64,000 nucleotides of DNA from an uncultured Bacillota bacterium (GTDB lineage Bacteria; Bacillota_I; Bacilli_A; RFN20; CAG-826), in assembly GCA_949289845.1 (NCBI GenBank), contig CASEPN010000001.1, positions 654,316 through 718,315 of the forward strand, read 5' to 3'. This document shows, one piece after another, positions 47,807 through 56,565 of this stretch. The translations under genes and the position numbers were made by a program. The notes under the pieces are model-generated. The model did no database searches. It was not told where the DNA came from and saw nothing but the letters and a program-made list of their open reading frames with translations. Within the stretch, counting starts at the first letter, position 1; each line of letters opens with the position of its first letter.

Positions 47807-48646
47807 ATGGCTTGGGAAGGGCTCAAACCGCCGGTGAAGTGGGCGGGCGGGAAAAGGACCCTCTACAAGAGGCTCCGCCCGCTCATGCCCGAGGCCATCC
47901 CCTTCTACTCGGAAGCATTCGTAGGGGGGGGTGGAATCCTTTTCCAGCTCGCTCCGGAGAAGGCGCTACTGAACGATGCCGAGCCTGAGCTGATCGACCT
48001 GTACGAGACCATCCGCGACGACTTGTCGGGTCTCATCCGCCTCCTTTCCAAATGGGACACGGACGAAAAGAGTTTCTACCGGATCCGCGACATCGACAGG
48101 ATCCCCGGGGCGAAGGAAAGCCTGAGGAAGACGTTCCGCGCGGCCAGGACGCTTTATCTCAACAAGACATGCTTCAACGGCCTCCATCGCCTCAACGGGA
48201 AGGGCGAGTTCAACGTCCCTTACTGCCACACGAGGAAAAACGTGCTGGACATAGAGGGCCTGAGCGCCCTTAGCGAATACCTGAAATCCGCGGATATCTC
48301 ATTTTTCTGCGGGGATTTCGAGCCATTCATCGATAAGGTTCCGGCGGATTGCTTTCTTTATCTCGACCCTCCCTACGACCCCATCAGCAAGACGAGCGCC
48401 TTCGTCTCCTACACGGACGGCGGGTTCGGGAAGGAGGACCAAAGGAGGCTCGCGGAGTGCCTGGGAAGGTTCCGGGAAAGGGGAGGAAGCTTCCTTTTGT
48501 CCAATAGCGACACCCCCTTCGTCCGCTCCCTCTACGAAGGCTGGTGCGAGCTGATCGAGGTGTCCGCCAGAAGGAGCCTGGCCGCTTCCTCCTCATCGAG
48601 AGGCAGCGTGGTGGAGCTCGCGATCCGGGGGAAGGGGAATGGCTGA
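47807..48646 (+). CDS. Dam-family (D12 class) adenine-N6 DNA methyltransferase
   Basis: 279 residues with the SAM site WAGGKRTLYKRL, FVGGGG and catalytic DPPYDP. It methylates adenine in DNA. Together with the overlapping 3' gene it forms a type II restriction-modification system; the class often recognises GATC, though this cannot be read from sequence. TAGGAT stands six bases before the ATG. Confidence 0.9.
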   Translation: MAWEGLKPPVKWAGGKRTLYKRLRPLMPEAIPFYSEAFVGGGGILFQLAPEKALLNDAEPELIDLYETIRDDLSGLIRLLSKWDTDEKSFYRIRDIDRIPGAKESLRKTFRAARTLYLNKTCFNGLHRLNGKGEFNVPYCHTRKNVLDIEGLSALSEYLKSADISFFCGDFEPFIDKVPADCFLYLDPPYDPISKTSAFVSYTDGGFGKEDQRRLAECLGRFRERGGSFLLSNSDTPFVRSLYEGWCELIEVSARRSLAASSSSRGSVVELAIRGKGNG

Positions 48647-49922
48647 GGGGAGGCTCGGTACCGAGAAGTCCTGGGAGCGCCTCTTCGAGGAGCTCGACAT
48701 CCTCGATAACGTCGAGGAGCACGGTTCCTTCCGGATCGGCGCGGAGAAAATCCACGCCTACCGCGAGCCGCGCCTCATGACGAAGTTCGACGAAAGCAAC
48801 GACCTTCCTGCAAACTTCAAGGAAAACGGCCTGGCGATCCTTCCTGTTTCCCGGACCGAGTGGACGATCGGGCCATACCGCGCCTACAAGGAGTTCGATA
48901 GGGGCAAGGAGCCGCCCGTATCCTACTTTGAGCCGCCCGCGGACTGCCTTCTTCTCCACGAGGAGAACATCAGGACAGAGGACCAGCGTCTCAGCCAGCT
49001 TTTCGCAAGCGGGGTGTTCTCGCGCTTCCTGGGAGAGGAAGTCCGCTACGTGAACCCCGGCCGCTTCGGGTCAGGAGGCTTTTCCTACCTCATCGGGGAC
49101 ACGAGGGAAAAGGACGTCCTCCACGAAGTCAGGGTCCAGGGAGCGCAGATGGAGATCGACGCCGCCTTGGAAGGCCCTTCCTCCATCACCCTCGTCGAGG
49201 CGAAGAATTTCTTCCCCAGGGACTTCCTGGTCCGCCAGCTCTACTACCCGTTCCTCAGCTATCGCTCGGGAGGGACGCTCGGGGAAAAGAGGATCCGGGC
49301 GCTATATATCACCTATCTTTCCGGGGTGTACCAGCTTTGGGAATATGAGTTTACTGATCCCTGGCGATACGATTCCCTCGTCCTTGTAAAGACTGAGCGA
49401 TGGCATCAGAAGGAAGAACATCCCTTTTCGATGGCAGATATCCAAGAGGCACTTGCCCTGCCTCTGAGGCAACCAATTACCAACACGTTCCTTCAGGCGA
49501 ACAATCTCGATTTGGCTATGAACTTGCTGCGCAAGATCGGGAGCGAAGGCATCACTGGGGACGAAGCAGCTAAAGCGATTGGCTATGTAAGGCGGCAAGG
49601 GAACTACTATCTAAGTTGTTTAGAATTCCTTTCTCTGATAAAAAGAGACAAGCATCGCTATTACCTGACACAAGATGGGAAATCCATCATAAGCATGCCG
49701 CCTTCTGATTTTTGGAAAGATCTAGCCAAAAGAATACTGACAGTTGAACCTATCCGGGCCCTAATGAACGGAATCCTCAAGGATGAATTGGAAGAAGCGG
49801 TGAAAATCGCATTTGGTTTGATTTCTTCAAATTTCAAACTTAACGACGGAACACCGAACAGAAGAATCAATTCCTCAATTTCCTGGTGCCGTCGGCTTCT
49901 GAGGGAAGCCGAAGGAAAGTAG
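48639..49922 (+). CDS. Type II restriction endonuclease (PD-(D/E)xK)
   Basis: 427 residues. The first 240 residues contain a nuclease core with Asp174 and Glu187-Ala-Lys189 (EIDAALEGP...VEAKN); the rest includes a winged-helix-type segment (EGITGDEAAKAIGYVRR, then YYLTQDGKSII) for DNA recognition. It overlaps the methyltransferase by 8 bases, as expected for a partner. The 3' half from about 49,310 is clearly richer in A/T than the 5' half, while the methyltransferase is GC-rich, which suggests mosaic origin. Confidence 0.75.
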   Translation: MAEGRLGTEKSWERLFEELDILDNVEEHGSFRIGAEKIHAYREPRLMTKFDESNDLPANFKENGLAILPVSRTEWTIGPYRAYKEFDRGKEPPVSYFEPPADCLLLHEENIRTEDQRLSQLFASGVFSRFLGEEVRYVNPGRFGSGGFSYLIGDTREKDVLHEVRVQGAQMEIDAALEGPSSITLVEAKNFFPRDFLVRQLYYPFLSYRSGGTLGEKRIRALYITYLSGVYQLWEYEFTDPWRYDSLVLVKTERWHQKEEHPFSMADIQEALALPLRQPITNTFLQANNLDLAMNLLRKIGSEGITGDEAAKAIGYVRRQGNYYLSCLEFLSLIKRDKHRYYLTQDGKSIISMPPSDFWKDLAKRILTVEPIRALMNGILKDELEEAVKIAFGLISSNFKLNDGTPNRRINSSISWCRRLLREAEGK

Positions 49923-49951
49923 GTCTCCCCTTTGCCCGGAGGTTTCTTTGC

Positions 49952-49957
49952 TACACT
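49952..49957 (+). promoter_or_regulatory. -10 element of the NatAB-like operon
   Basis: TACACT ends 6 bases before the ATG at 49964; no Shine-Dalgarno site directly upstream. Confidence 0.4.
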
Positions 49958-49963
49958 ACAGGC

Positions 49964-50728
49964 ATGGCGGAAATCATCCTTAGGACGGAAGACATCACCA
50001 AGCGCTTCCCTCTCCCCAGGAAGGAGAGGAAGACGGGCCACGAATGCCTCACGGCGGTCGACCGAGTCTCCCTTTCCCTCCGGAAAGGCGAGATATACGG
50101 CCTCCTCGGCCCCAACGGGGCGGGCAAGACGACGACTCTGCGCATGATTGGCTCCCTGATCGCCCCGGACGAGGGCTCGATCATCTACGAAAACCGAAAT
50201 ATCAACGAGGATCTGATGGGATATCGCTCTAAGATCGGCTTCCTTACCGCAGAGTTGAAGCAAGACGGATTCTTCAGCCCTGACTATCTCTTCGACTTCA
50301 TGAGCGAGCTCCACAGGATGCCGAAGGAAGAGTCAAGGGAACGAAAGGAACGGCTTTTCCAGGAATTCGGGATCGCGCCTTTCCGGGACAAGAGGATCGA
50401 GACTCTTTCGACAGGCATGAAGCAGAAGGCCTCCCTCGCCCTCGCCCTCGTGAACGACCCGGACCTCGTGATCTTCGACGAACCGACGAACGGCCTAGAC
50501 ATCCTTGGGACGAAGGCGGTCGAGGACTTCCTCCGTTCCCTCAGGACGAAGGGAAGGACGATCCTCCTTTCCACCCACATCTTCTCCCTCGTCGAGAAGC
50601 TCTGCGACCGCGTCGGCGTCCTTCTCGAAGGACGGCTCGTCAAGGAAGGGACGCTTGATGAAGTACGGGCCGGCAAGTCCCTCGAGGACAGTTTCTTCGA
50701 CCTCCTTGGGGAAAGGAGGGGGGCATGA
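49964..50728 (+). CDS. ABC-2 type exporter ATPase, NatA-like
   Basis: 254 residues: Walker A GPNGAGKTT, signature LSTGMKQK, Walker B LVIFDEPTNGLD. The order and size fit NatA of sodium or drug exporters. It is co-translated with the permease (ATGA overlap). The ATG at 49964 is chosen because TACACT lies six bases upstream; the 26-codon longer reading would run over that element. Confidence 0.88.
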   Translation: MAEIILRTEDITKRFPLPRKERKTGHECLTAVDRVSLSLRKGEIYGLLGPNGAGKTTTLRMIGSLIAPDEGSIIYENRNINEDLMGYRSKIGFLTAELKQDGFFSPDYLFDFMSELHRMPKEESRERKERLFQEFGIAPFRDKRIETLSTGMKQKASLALALVNDPDLVIFDEPTNGLDILGTKAVEDFLRSLRTKGRTILLSTHIFSLVEKLCDRVGVLLEGRLVKEGTLDEVRAGKSLEDSFFDLLGERRGA

Positions 50729-51906
50729 AGGCCTTCCTCGCGATCTTCCGGAAGGAGCTCCGGCGCTATCTGACCGACCTACGGATGCTCCTGGCGCTCT
50801 TCCTGCCCGGAATCCTCATCCTCGTCGTCTACCCGCTCATGGGGACCGCCCTCCAGGGCCTCGAGCTTTCCGGGAGCCCGGAAGGCGAGACCTTCTCCAT
50901 CGCCTACATGGAAGATTTCTCCGAGGAACGGGAGGAGCCCGTGCTCCTGTCCCTTTTCGAGAGCGCCCTCGAGGAGCAGCAGAAGGGGAACCTCGCCTCC
51001 TTCCACCCTGTCCCCCGGGCGGAACGCGAGGAGGCGATGGGCAAGGTCGGCGAAGGGGAGTACGACCTTTTCCTCGACTATTCCCCTTCCTTCGAGGACG
51101 TCCTATTCGACCGCTCGGACGTCCCCTCCCTCGCCCTTTATTACGACGGGGCCTCCGAGAAGGCCACCTACGCGCACGCTCTAATGCTTGAGCTCGTCCC
51201 TCTCGCCTACGACGGCTATCTCCTGAACCAGGGGCCGGAGGGCCCCATCGACGGGAACCTTGGGAAAGGCGACTACCAGGGCAACCAGCTCATCTCCTTC
51301 CTCTTCCCCCTCATCACCGTCTCCCTCCTCATGTCGAGCGTCTGCTCCCTCACCCCTGAGGCAATCGCAGGCGAGAAGGAAAGAGGGACCCTCGCCGCCC
51401 TCCTCATCGCCCCTGTCCCCCGGGGGACGATCGTCTGGGGCAAGATGGCCTCCGCCGGGACGGTGTCGCTCCTTTCCGGGGCGGTCAGCTTCCTAGGCAC
51501 CGTGCTCTCCCTCCCCTTCCTCATGGGAGGGAGTGGACTATCCCCTGCGCTCGTCTTCCCCGTGCTCCTCATCATCTTCTCCGCGCTCTTCCTATTCCTT
51601 GCCATCGGCTTCCTCCTCTCCACCCTCGCCCGTTCCGTGAAGGAGGCGAACTCCTGGATCGGACCCTTCCTAAGCGTTGGGATCCTTGCTTCTGTATTCG
51701 GAGCCTTCCTCGACCTGAGCGCATTGCCCTTCGCCTTCGTCCCAGTGCTCAACGTCGCGACCTGCATGGCCCTCGTCATCCGGAGCGAGGCGCTTCCCTG
51801 GGCCTATCTCACGGTCACGATCCTCGTCAACCTCGTGGCGACCGTCCTCCTCGTTTTCCTCACCGACCGCCTCTTCCGTTCGGAGAGGGCGCTCTTCCGT
51901 CGCTAG
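50725..51906 (+). CDS. ABC-2 type permease, NatB-like
   Basis: 393 residues: one N-terminal membrane helix, an extracytoplasmic domain of about 150 residues, then five membrane helices with the LTPEAIAGEKERGTLAALLIAP cytoplasmic coupling region characteristic of NatB/ABC-2 permeases. Works with the overlapping NatA-like ATPase to export sodium or a small molecule. Confidence 0.86.
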   Translation: MKAFLAIFRKELRRYLTDLRMLLALFLPGILILVVYPLMGTALQGLELSGSPEGETFSIAYMEDFSEEREEPVLLSLFESALEEQQKGNLASFHPVPRAEREEAMGKVGEGEYDLFLDYSPSFEDVLFDRSDVPSLALYYDGASEKATYAHALMLELVPLAYDGYLLNQGPEGPIDGNLGKGDYQGNQLISFLFPLITVSLLMSSVCSLTPEAIAGEKERGTLAALLIAPVPRGTIVWGKMASAGTVSLLSGAVSFLGTVLSLPFLMGGSGLSPALVFPVLLIIFSALFLFLAIGFLLSTLARSVKEANSWIGPFLSVGILASVFGAFLDLSALPFAFVPVLNVATCMALVIRSEALPWAYLTVTILVNLVATVLLVFLTDRLFRSERALFRR

Positions 51907-51997
51907 AGATTTCTCTTGACCTTTCCGAAGAGAAAGGGAAGATAGCGGGGCTTTCGCGCGTAGGCGCATAAGCCTAGATGTTCCAAGGAGTCCATCG

Positions 51998-54133
51998 ATG
52001 AACAAGATGAAGCTGCCACTTCTCATTCTCTCCGCGACGCTCCTCCTCGCTTCCTGCGGGAACGGGGACGATACTCTCTCCTCCTCCCTGAGCGAAGGGA
52101 CTTCCTCCTCCCTCGGGGAAGGAACCTCTTCCTCCTCTTCCAGCGAGAGCGACCCTCCCGCCAAGGAAGGCTGGACCGAGGCCCAGCTCTCCTTTCAGGA
52201 AAGTTATCTCGGGGACGGCTACTCCATCCCCTGGATGGATTTCGGAAAGGATGGCGAGTTCCAGCCCTACGAGATGGTGGGCGCCCTCGGATACGTCGTC
52301 GAGGACCTTCCCTACGGGGTGCTCCTCGACTACGCGGACCTTCTTGCCGAGAAGGGGTTCGTCGAGGATGAGGACTACCCCGACCTCCAGCTCGGAGAGC
52401 TCTGCTACTTCGACTATCAGGAAGGCAAGGAGTGGCGCTACGACCTATACATGGTGACCTCCGCCGGTAGCTTCACCTCCATCCAGGGCGACCTCCACAT
52501 CGACGTCTACCCGACCGTCTACGACCCCGAGTGGCCTTCCGCCGAGATCGCGATGGCGATGAACGCGAACGGCATGGGCGAGGTGACGGTGCCCGACTGC
52601 TCCTCCCTCCCGAGCCAGAACTACGTCTTCCGGAGCGTCGGCGGCATCGTCCAGGTAAGCTGGGAAGGCCCGGAGGACATCGCGGACGTGGACGCTCTCG
52701 AAAAGATCTTCACTGACGCGGGCTGGACCTACGATCCCCTCCAGAACGGCTATCTCGATCCCACCGGGACCGCCCTTTGCTACATCGGGATCGAGGAGAG
52801 CTTCGGAAACCTCTTCCTCCAGATCGGCTCGCCTCTCCCGACCGAGATCCCCCAGGACCAGCTGGACATCTACTTCACGGTGATGCTCCAGATCGATCCC
52901 GTCGACATCCCCGAATACCCCGGGAAGGCGACCTATGACTATCGCCTCATGGACAGCGACTATGGAATCTACGGCCTCGTCGTCCGCGCCGAGGGGCCGC
53001 TTACGAACTGGATCGAAGACCTTGAAACCAAGGGCTGGGACACGAGCCTTGCCAGCGAAGGCATCTATAGCGCCATCTCCGGCAACCTCGAGATGATCCT
53101 CGCCGAGCAAGACGGCGTCATCCTCGTCCTCTTCCAGTACCACTTCGTCTGGCCGACCGATGAGATCGCGGAGGCCATGGAGGACATTGGCTTCTCCGGG
53201 GTCTCCTTCCCCGACCTCACCTCCGCCGGGATCGCCGAGATGGTGGTCTTCAATGACCAGGCCTCGAACCCAGGCCTCGTCCAGCTCCAGATCCTTAGCT
53301 CCGACTACGGCTACATCGGCACCCAGATCGGCGCCATCCTCGAGGAGAACGGCTGGACCCTCGACGAGGCGCAAGGCGGCTACGTCGACCCGAGCGGGAA
53401 AGTGCTCGCCGTCGTCGGCGCCGCCCAGGACTCCTCCGGGATCATCGTCAACATCGTGAACATCCTGCGCGCGGGCGTGGTTTCCGCCACTTTCCCGAAG
53501 GATGAGCTCCTCTCCGCGATCGAGGAGCACTACGGCTCGCTCATCGCTCCGGACGCCGAGGCGCTCGACGTTCCCGCCCCGAGTTTCTCCGGGGTCGAGA
53601 GCTACTACCTCGGCTACGACGAGACCGGGCCCTACCTCCGGATGGAGGGGGTGACCGAGGAAGAAGTGTCCTCCTACGTCGCCACCCTCGAGGAAGCAGG
53701 CTGGGAGGACATTGGCCTTGCCTCGGTCCTCGGCTACACCGCCGCCTACGCGAACGAGGGGATGGACGTCGCCTTCTTCCTCGCCTACGACGCCAAGACG
53801 GGTACCCTTGTCTTCTCCTTCGACGCCCTTTCGGCGAACTACCTCTGGGACAGCGAGTACGTCGCGCTTTGCCTTGAGGCGCTCGGCATCAGCGAGGTGG
53901 CCTCGCTCCCCGAGATCGAGGGCTATGTCCTCACCCTTCCCATCCCTTCCTACGGGATGCTCAGCTTCATGGTCGCCGGGGACATCAAGGAAAGCTACGA
54001 GGAGGCGCTTGAGGCGGACGGCTGGACCTATGACGCGCCGAGCGGCTTCTACCTGAAGGGCGACGCCCGGGTCGGGGTCGTCTACGAGGAAAGCACCGGG
54101 CTCTCGACCATCATCGTCACCCCGGCGGTCTAG
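51998..54133 (+). CDS. Repeat lipoprotein A (six ~110-residue repeats)
   Basis: 711 residues. Lipobox LLLASC (Cys20), Ser-rich linker to about 50, then six imperfect repeats of about 110 residues. Each unit begins with a W/FPxxEI-type helix, has an S-x-P-D-type loop, and ends with an EenGWT...GY.DPtG strand pair (for example NGWTLDEAQGGYVDPSG). Acidic, Gly/Asp-rich, outer-membrane-face protein. No family recognised. Paralogous to the next gene. AAGGAG precedes the ATG. Confidence 0.75.
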   Translation: MNKMKLPLLILSATLLLASCGNGDDTLSSSLSEGTSSSLGEGTSSSSSSESDPPAKEGWTEAQLSFQESYLGDGYSIPWMDFGKDGEFQPYEMVGALGYVVEDLPYGVLLDYADLLAEKGFVEDEDYPDLQLGELCYFDYQEGKEWRYDLYMVTSAGSFTSIQGDLHIDVYPTVYDPEWPSAEIAMAMNANGMGEVTVPDCSSLPSQNYVFRSVGGIVQVSWEGPEDIADVDALEKIFTDAGWTYDPLQNGYLDPTGTALCYIGIEESFGNLFLQIGSPLPTEIPQDQLDIYFTVMLQIDPVDIPEYPGKATYDYRLMDSDYGIYGLVVRAEGPLTNWIEDLETKGWDTSLASEGIYSAISGNLEMILAEQDGVILVLFQYHFVWPTDEIAEAMEDIGFSGVSFPDLTSAGIAEMVVFNDQASNPGLVQLQILSSDYGYIGTQIGAILEENGWTLDEAQGGYVDPSGKVLAVVGAAQDSSGIIVNIVNILRAGVVSATFPKDELLSAIEEHYGSLIAPDAEALDVPAPSFSGVESYYLGYDETGPYLRMEGVTEEEVSSYVATLEEAGWEDIGLASVLGYTAAYANEGMDVAFFLAYDAKTGTLVFSFDALSANYLWDSEYVALCLEALGISEVASLPEIEGYVLTLPIPSYGMLSFMVAGDIKESYEEALEADGWTYDAPSGFYLKGDARVGVVYEESTGLSTIIVTPAV

Positions 54134-54152
54134 CCGAACGGGGACATCGACC

Positions 54153-54177
54153 AAGGGCCGGCATCCCGGCCCTTTTC
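54153..54177 (+). terminator. Rho-independent terminator
   Basis: Stem AAGGGCCGG/CCGGCCCTT, 4-base loop, followed by TTC, after repeat lipoprotein A. Confidence 0.85.
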
Positions 54178-54246
54178 GTTATCCCTGCAAAAACCGGGTC
54201 CATTTAGTATGGTTCAAAATTCCAAGCAGAATTCCTAACTTTTCTT

Positions 54247-54276
54247 TTGACAAGTTTCCTTCTTGCGGTTTCCTAT
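54247..54276 (+). promoter_or_regulatory. Candidate promoter of repeat lipoprotein B
   Basis: Consensus TTGACA (54247-54252), 18-base spacer, TCCTAT (54271-54276). It lies in a short AT-rich intergenic gap, about 50 bases before the ATG, which has AAAGGAG upstream. Confidence 0.5.
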
Positions 54277-54326
54277 CCCCATCGCGGAACAAGGGGCGTC
54301 CGCCAGCAAGGAAAGGAGAACGCATC

Positions 54327-56498
54327 ATGAAGAAAGCCTTGCCTCTGGGCCTCTTGGCCCTGACGCTCGCTCTGGCCGCCTGCGGCCCGACGACGACCGA
54401 AGGCTCCGGTTCCGATTCGAAGGGAACGGAATCGAGCTCCGTCGCCGGGACCGAAGGATCCCAGAGCTCCTCGAAACCCGAGGAAACCACCGATTCGGGG
54501 AGCAGCACCACTCCTCCCCCGGAGCCTGTGAAAGACTGGACCGACGAGGAGAAGGCCATCCAGGAGAGGTTCCTCGGGGAAGGGGAAAGCATCCCCTTCA
54601 TCGACCTCTCCCCCTATGCCTACGAGTTCGTCGACTACGGGAACTTCTTCAGCATCGAGGTGGCCGAGGCGCCCTACGCGGTCGTCCTCGACTACTACGA
54701 CATCCTCATCGCCGAAGGCTATGTCGAGGACACCCCGGAAACCTCCGGGCAGGGCGAGAGGCTCGTCTACGACTACCAGGACGGCTTCCACATCGAGTAC
54801 GACCTCTACTGCACCGACGAGAACTGGGCGTATAACGAAATCTCCGGCCTCGTCTCCATCGACGTGCACAAGGTCGTCTACAACCCGGCCTATCCCCAGG
54901 CGGAGCTCGACGCATGGCTCGCCCAGCAAGGAGTCGAAGGGGCGGCCATCCCCGACTTCAGCGTCCTTCCCAGCGAGAACTGGGCCAGTGGGACCGCGAC
55001 GGACTACTTCGCGATCGTGTGGAGCGGACCCCATGACGAGGTCGCCGTCGAGGACATCGAGAAGCTCCTTACCGACGCCGGCTGGACGCTCGACACCCTC
55101 CAGGGCGGCTACGTGAACGCGGACAAGAAGGTCGTGATCGCTGTTGGGACCACCACGGACGGGGCTGTCGCGATCAACATCCTCCTGCCCCTCCCGACCG
55201 AGTTCCCCATCGACGAGATCAACGAAGCGCTCGCCTCCCTCTACGGGGTCGGTCCCATCGAGATCCCCGGCTATCCGGGCGATGCGGCCTACGAGGTCGA
55301 CGACTCCCTCATCTGGATCGGCTACTTCACCGTGAACGTCTGGACGGAAGGGACCGCCAAGGTCTGGGCCGACGCCCTTGTGGAAGAGGGCTGGACCATT
55401 GAGACGGACGAGTACGGGAGCATTGCCTGCACCGATCCCACCGGGACGATCATCATGACCCTCACCGACAGCGAGAACGGCATCATGGTCGACTTCGCGC
55501 AGGCCCCCATCCTCTGGCCGGCGGAGGAGATCCAGGCCCACATGGCGAGCATCGGCGCCGAGTCGGTCGTCCTCCCCGACATCACCGAACTCGGCCTCAG
55601 CGGCGTGAGCGTCTACGACAACCAGGATGAGAACCCAGGCATGATCCAGATCGTCGTCTCCTCCCCGACCGCATGGGACAGCGACGTCATCGAGGCATAT
55701 CTCGCCGCTGGATGGGAAGAGTATGCTCCGCTGGGCGGCTACGTTGACCCGACCGAGACGGTGTACGCCGTCATCGGACTCAGCCAGAACTACGACATCA
55801 TCATCAACGTGTACGTCATGCCGGAGATCCTTACCGAATGGCCGGCCGAGGAGTTCGAAGCGCAGGTTTCCTACTACTTCTCCGAAGTGCTGGCAGCAGG
55901 GGCCGAGCCGCTCGCTCTCCCCGCGCCCACGGTCGCTAGCGCCGACGTCGGCTACATCCTCGCAAACGACGGCTACGGGCCGACCCTCAGCATCCTCGGG
56001 ATCGCTCAGGAGGAAGCCGACGCCTACATCGCCGCCCTCATCGAAGGCGGGATGGCGGACACCGGCCTCGGCGGGCTCTTCACCGGCGTCTACGCGTTCC
56101 TTGCCGACGAGGCGAGCGACATCGCTCTGCTCCTCTACTACGACGCGGAGAGCCAGACGCTGACGATCAAGCCCGACGCCCTCAGCTACTACTACAAGTG
56201 GGACGCCAGCTACGTCGAGGTTCTCATCTACTACCTCGGGCTCGCCGAAGACGTCCCTGTCCCGGCGATCGACGGGTACTGCTACATTGATGAAAGCATG
56301 CTCGACTACTACGGCATGTTCAGCATCTACGCCCCCGGCGATATCGTCGCGGACTACGGCGAGGACCTCGAGGCTGCCGGCTGGACCTACGACACCGAGA
56401 ACGAAGTCTGGGAGTACGGCGAGGCCTGGCTGTCCCTGGAATACGATGCCGATTATGGGCTGACCCTAATCACGATCATCGGCCCCGGGCTCTACTAA
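54327..56498 (+). CDS. Repeat lipoprotein B (six ~110-residue repeats)
   Basis: 723 residues, paralogue of the gene before it with the same plan: lipobox LALAAC (Cys19), Ser/Thr/Glu-rich linker, six repeats each holding a P.EEI/EL helix and a GWT..D.GGY.dP.. strand pair (for example AGWTLDTLQGGYV, NEGWTIETDEYGS). Probably arose by gene duplication. Anchored outside the cytoplasmic membrane; function unknown. AAAGGAG upstream of ATG 54327. Confidence 0.75.
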   Translation: MKKALPLGLLALTLALAACGPTTTEGSGSDSKGTESSSVAGTEGSQSSSKPEETTDSGSSTTPPPEPVKDWTDEEKAIQERFLGEGESIPFIDLSPYAYEFVDYGNFFSIEVAEAPYAVVLDYYDILIAEGYVEDTPETSGQGERLVYDYQDGFHIEYDLYCTDENWAYNEISGLVSIDVHKVVYNPAYPQAELDAWLAQQGVEGAAIPDFSVLPSENWASGTATDYFAIVWSGPHDEVAVEDIEKLLTDAGWTLDTLQGGYVNADKKVVIAVGTTTDGAVAINILLPLPTEFPIDEINEALASLYGVGPIEIPGYPGDAAYEVDDSLIWIGYFTVNVWTEGTAKVWADALVEEGWTIETDEYGSIACTDPTGTIIMTLTDSENGIMVDFAQAPILWPAEEIQAHMASIGAESVVLPDITELGLSGVSVYDNQDENPGMIQIVVSSPTAWDSDVIEAYLAAGWEEYAPLGGYVDPTETVYAVIGLSQNYDIIINVYVMPEILTEWPAEEFEAQVSYYFSEVLAAGAEPLALPAPTVASADVGYILANDGYGPTLSILGIAQEEADAYIAALIEGGMADTGLGGLFTGVYAFLADEASDIALLLYYDAESQTLTIKPDALSYYYKWDASYVEVLIYYLGLAEDVPVPAIDGYCYIDESMLDYYGMFSIYAPGDIVADYGEDLEAAGWTYDTENEVWEYGEAWLSLEYDADYGLTLITIIGPGLY

Positions 56499-56514
56499 TC
56501 CTTACCGGGAACTC

Positions 56515-56549
56515 AAAAGGGCTTCCTCCTCGCGAGGGAGCCCTTTCTT
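56515..56549 (+). terminator. Terminator of repeat lipoprotein B
   Basis: Stem AAAGGGCT/AGCCCTTT with an inner CCTC/GAGG pairing, followed by CTTG, before the convergent anti-sigma gene. Confidence 0.75.
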
Positions 56550-56565
56550 GTCGTGGGGATCCTCC

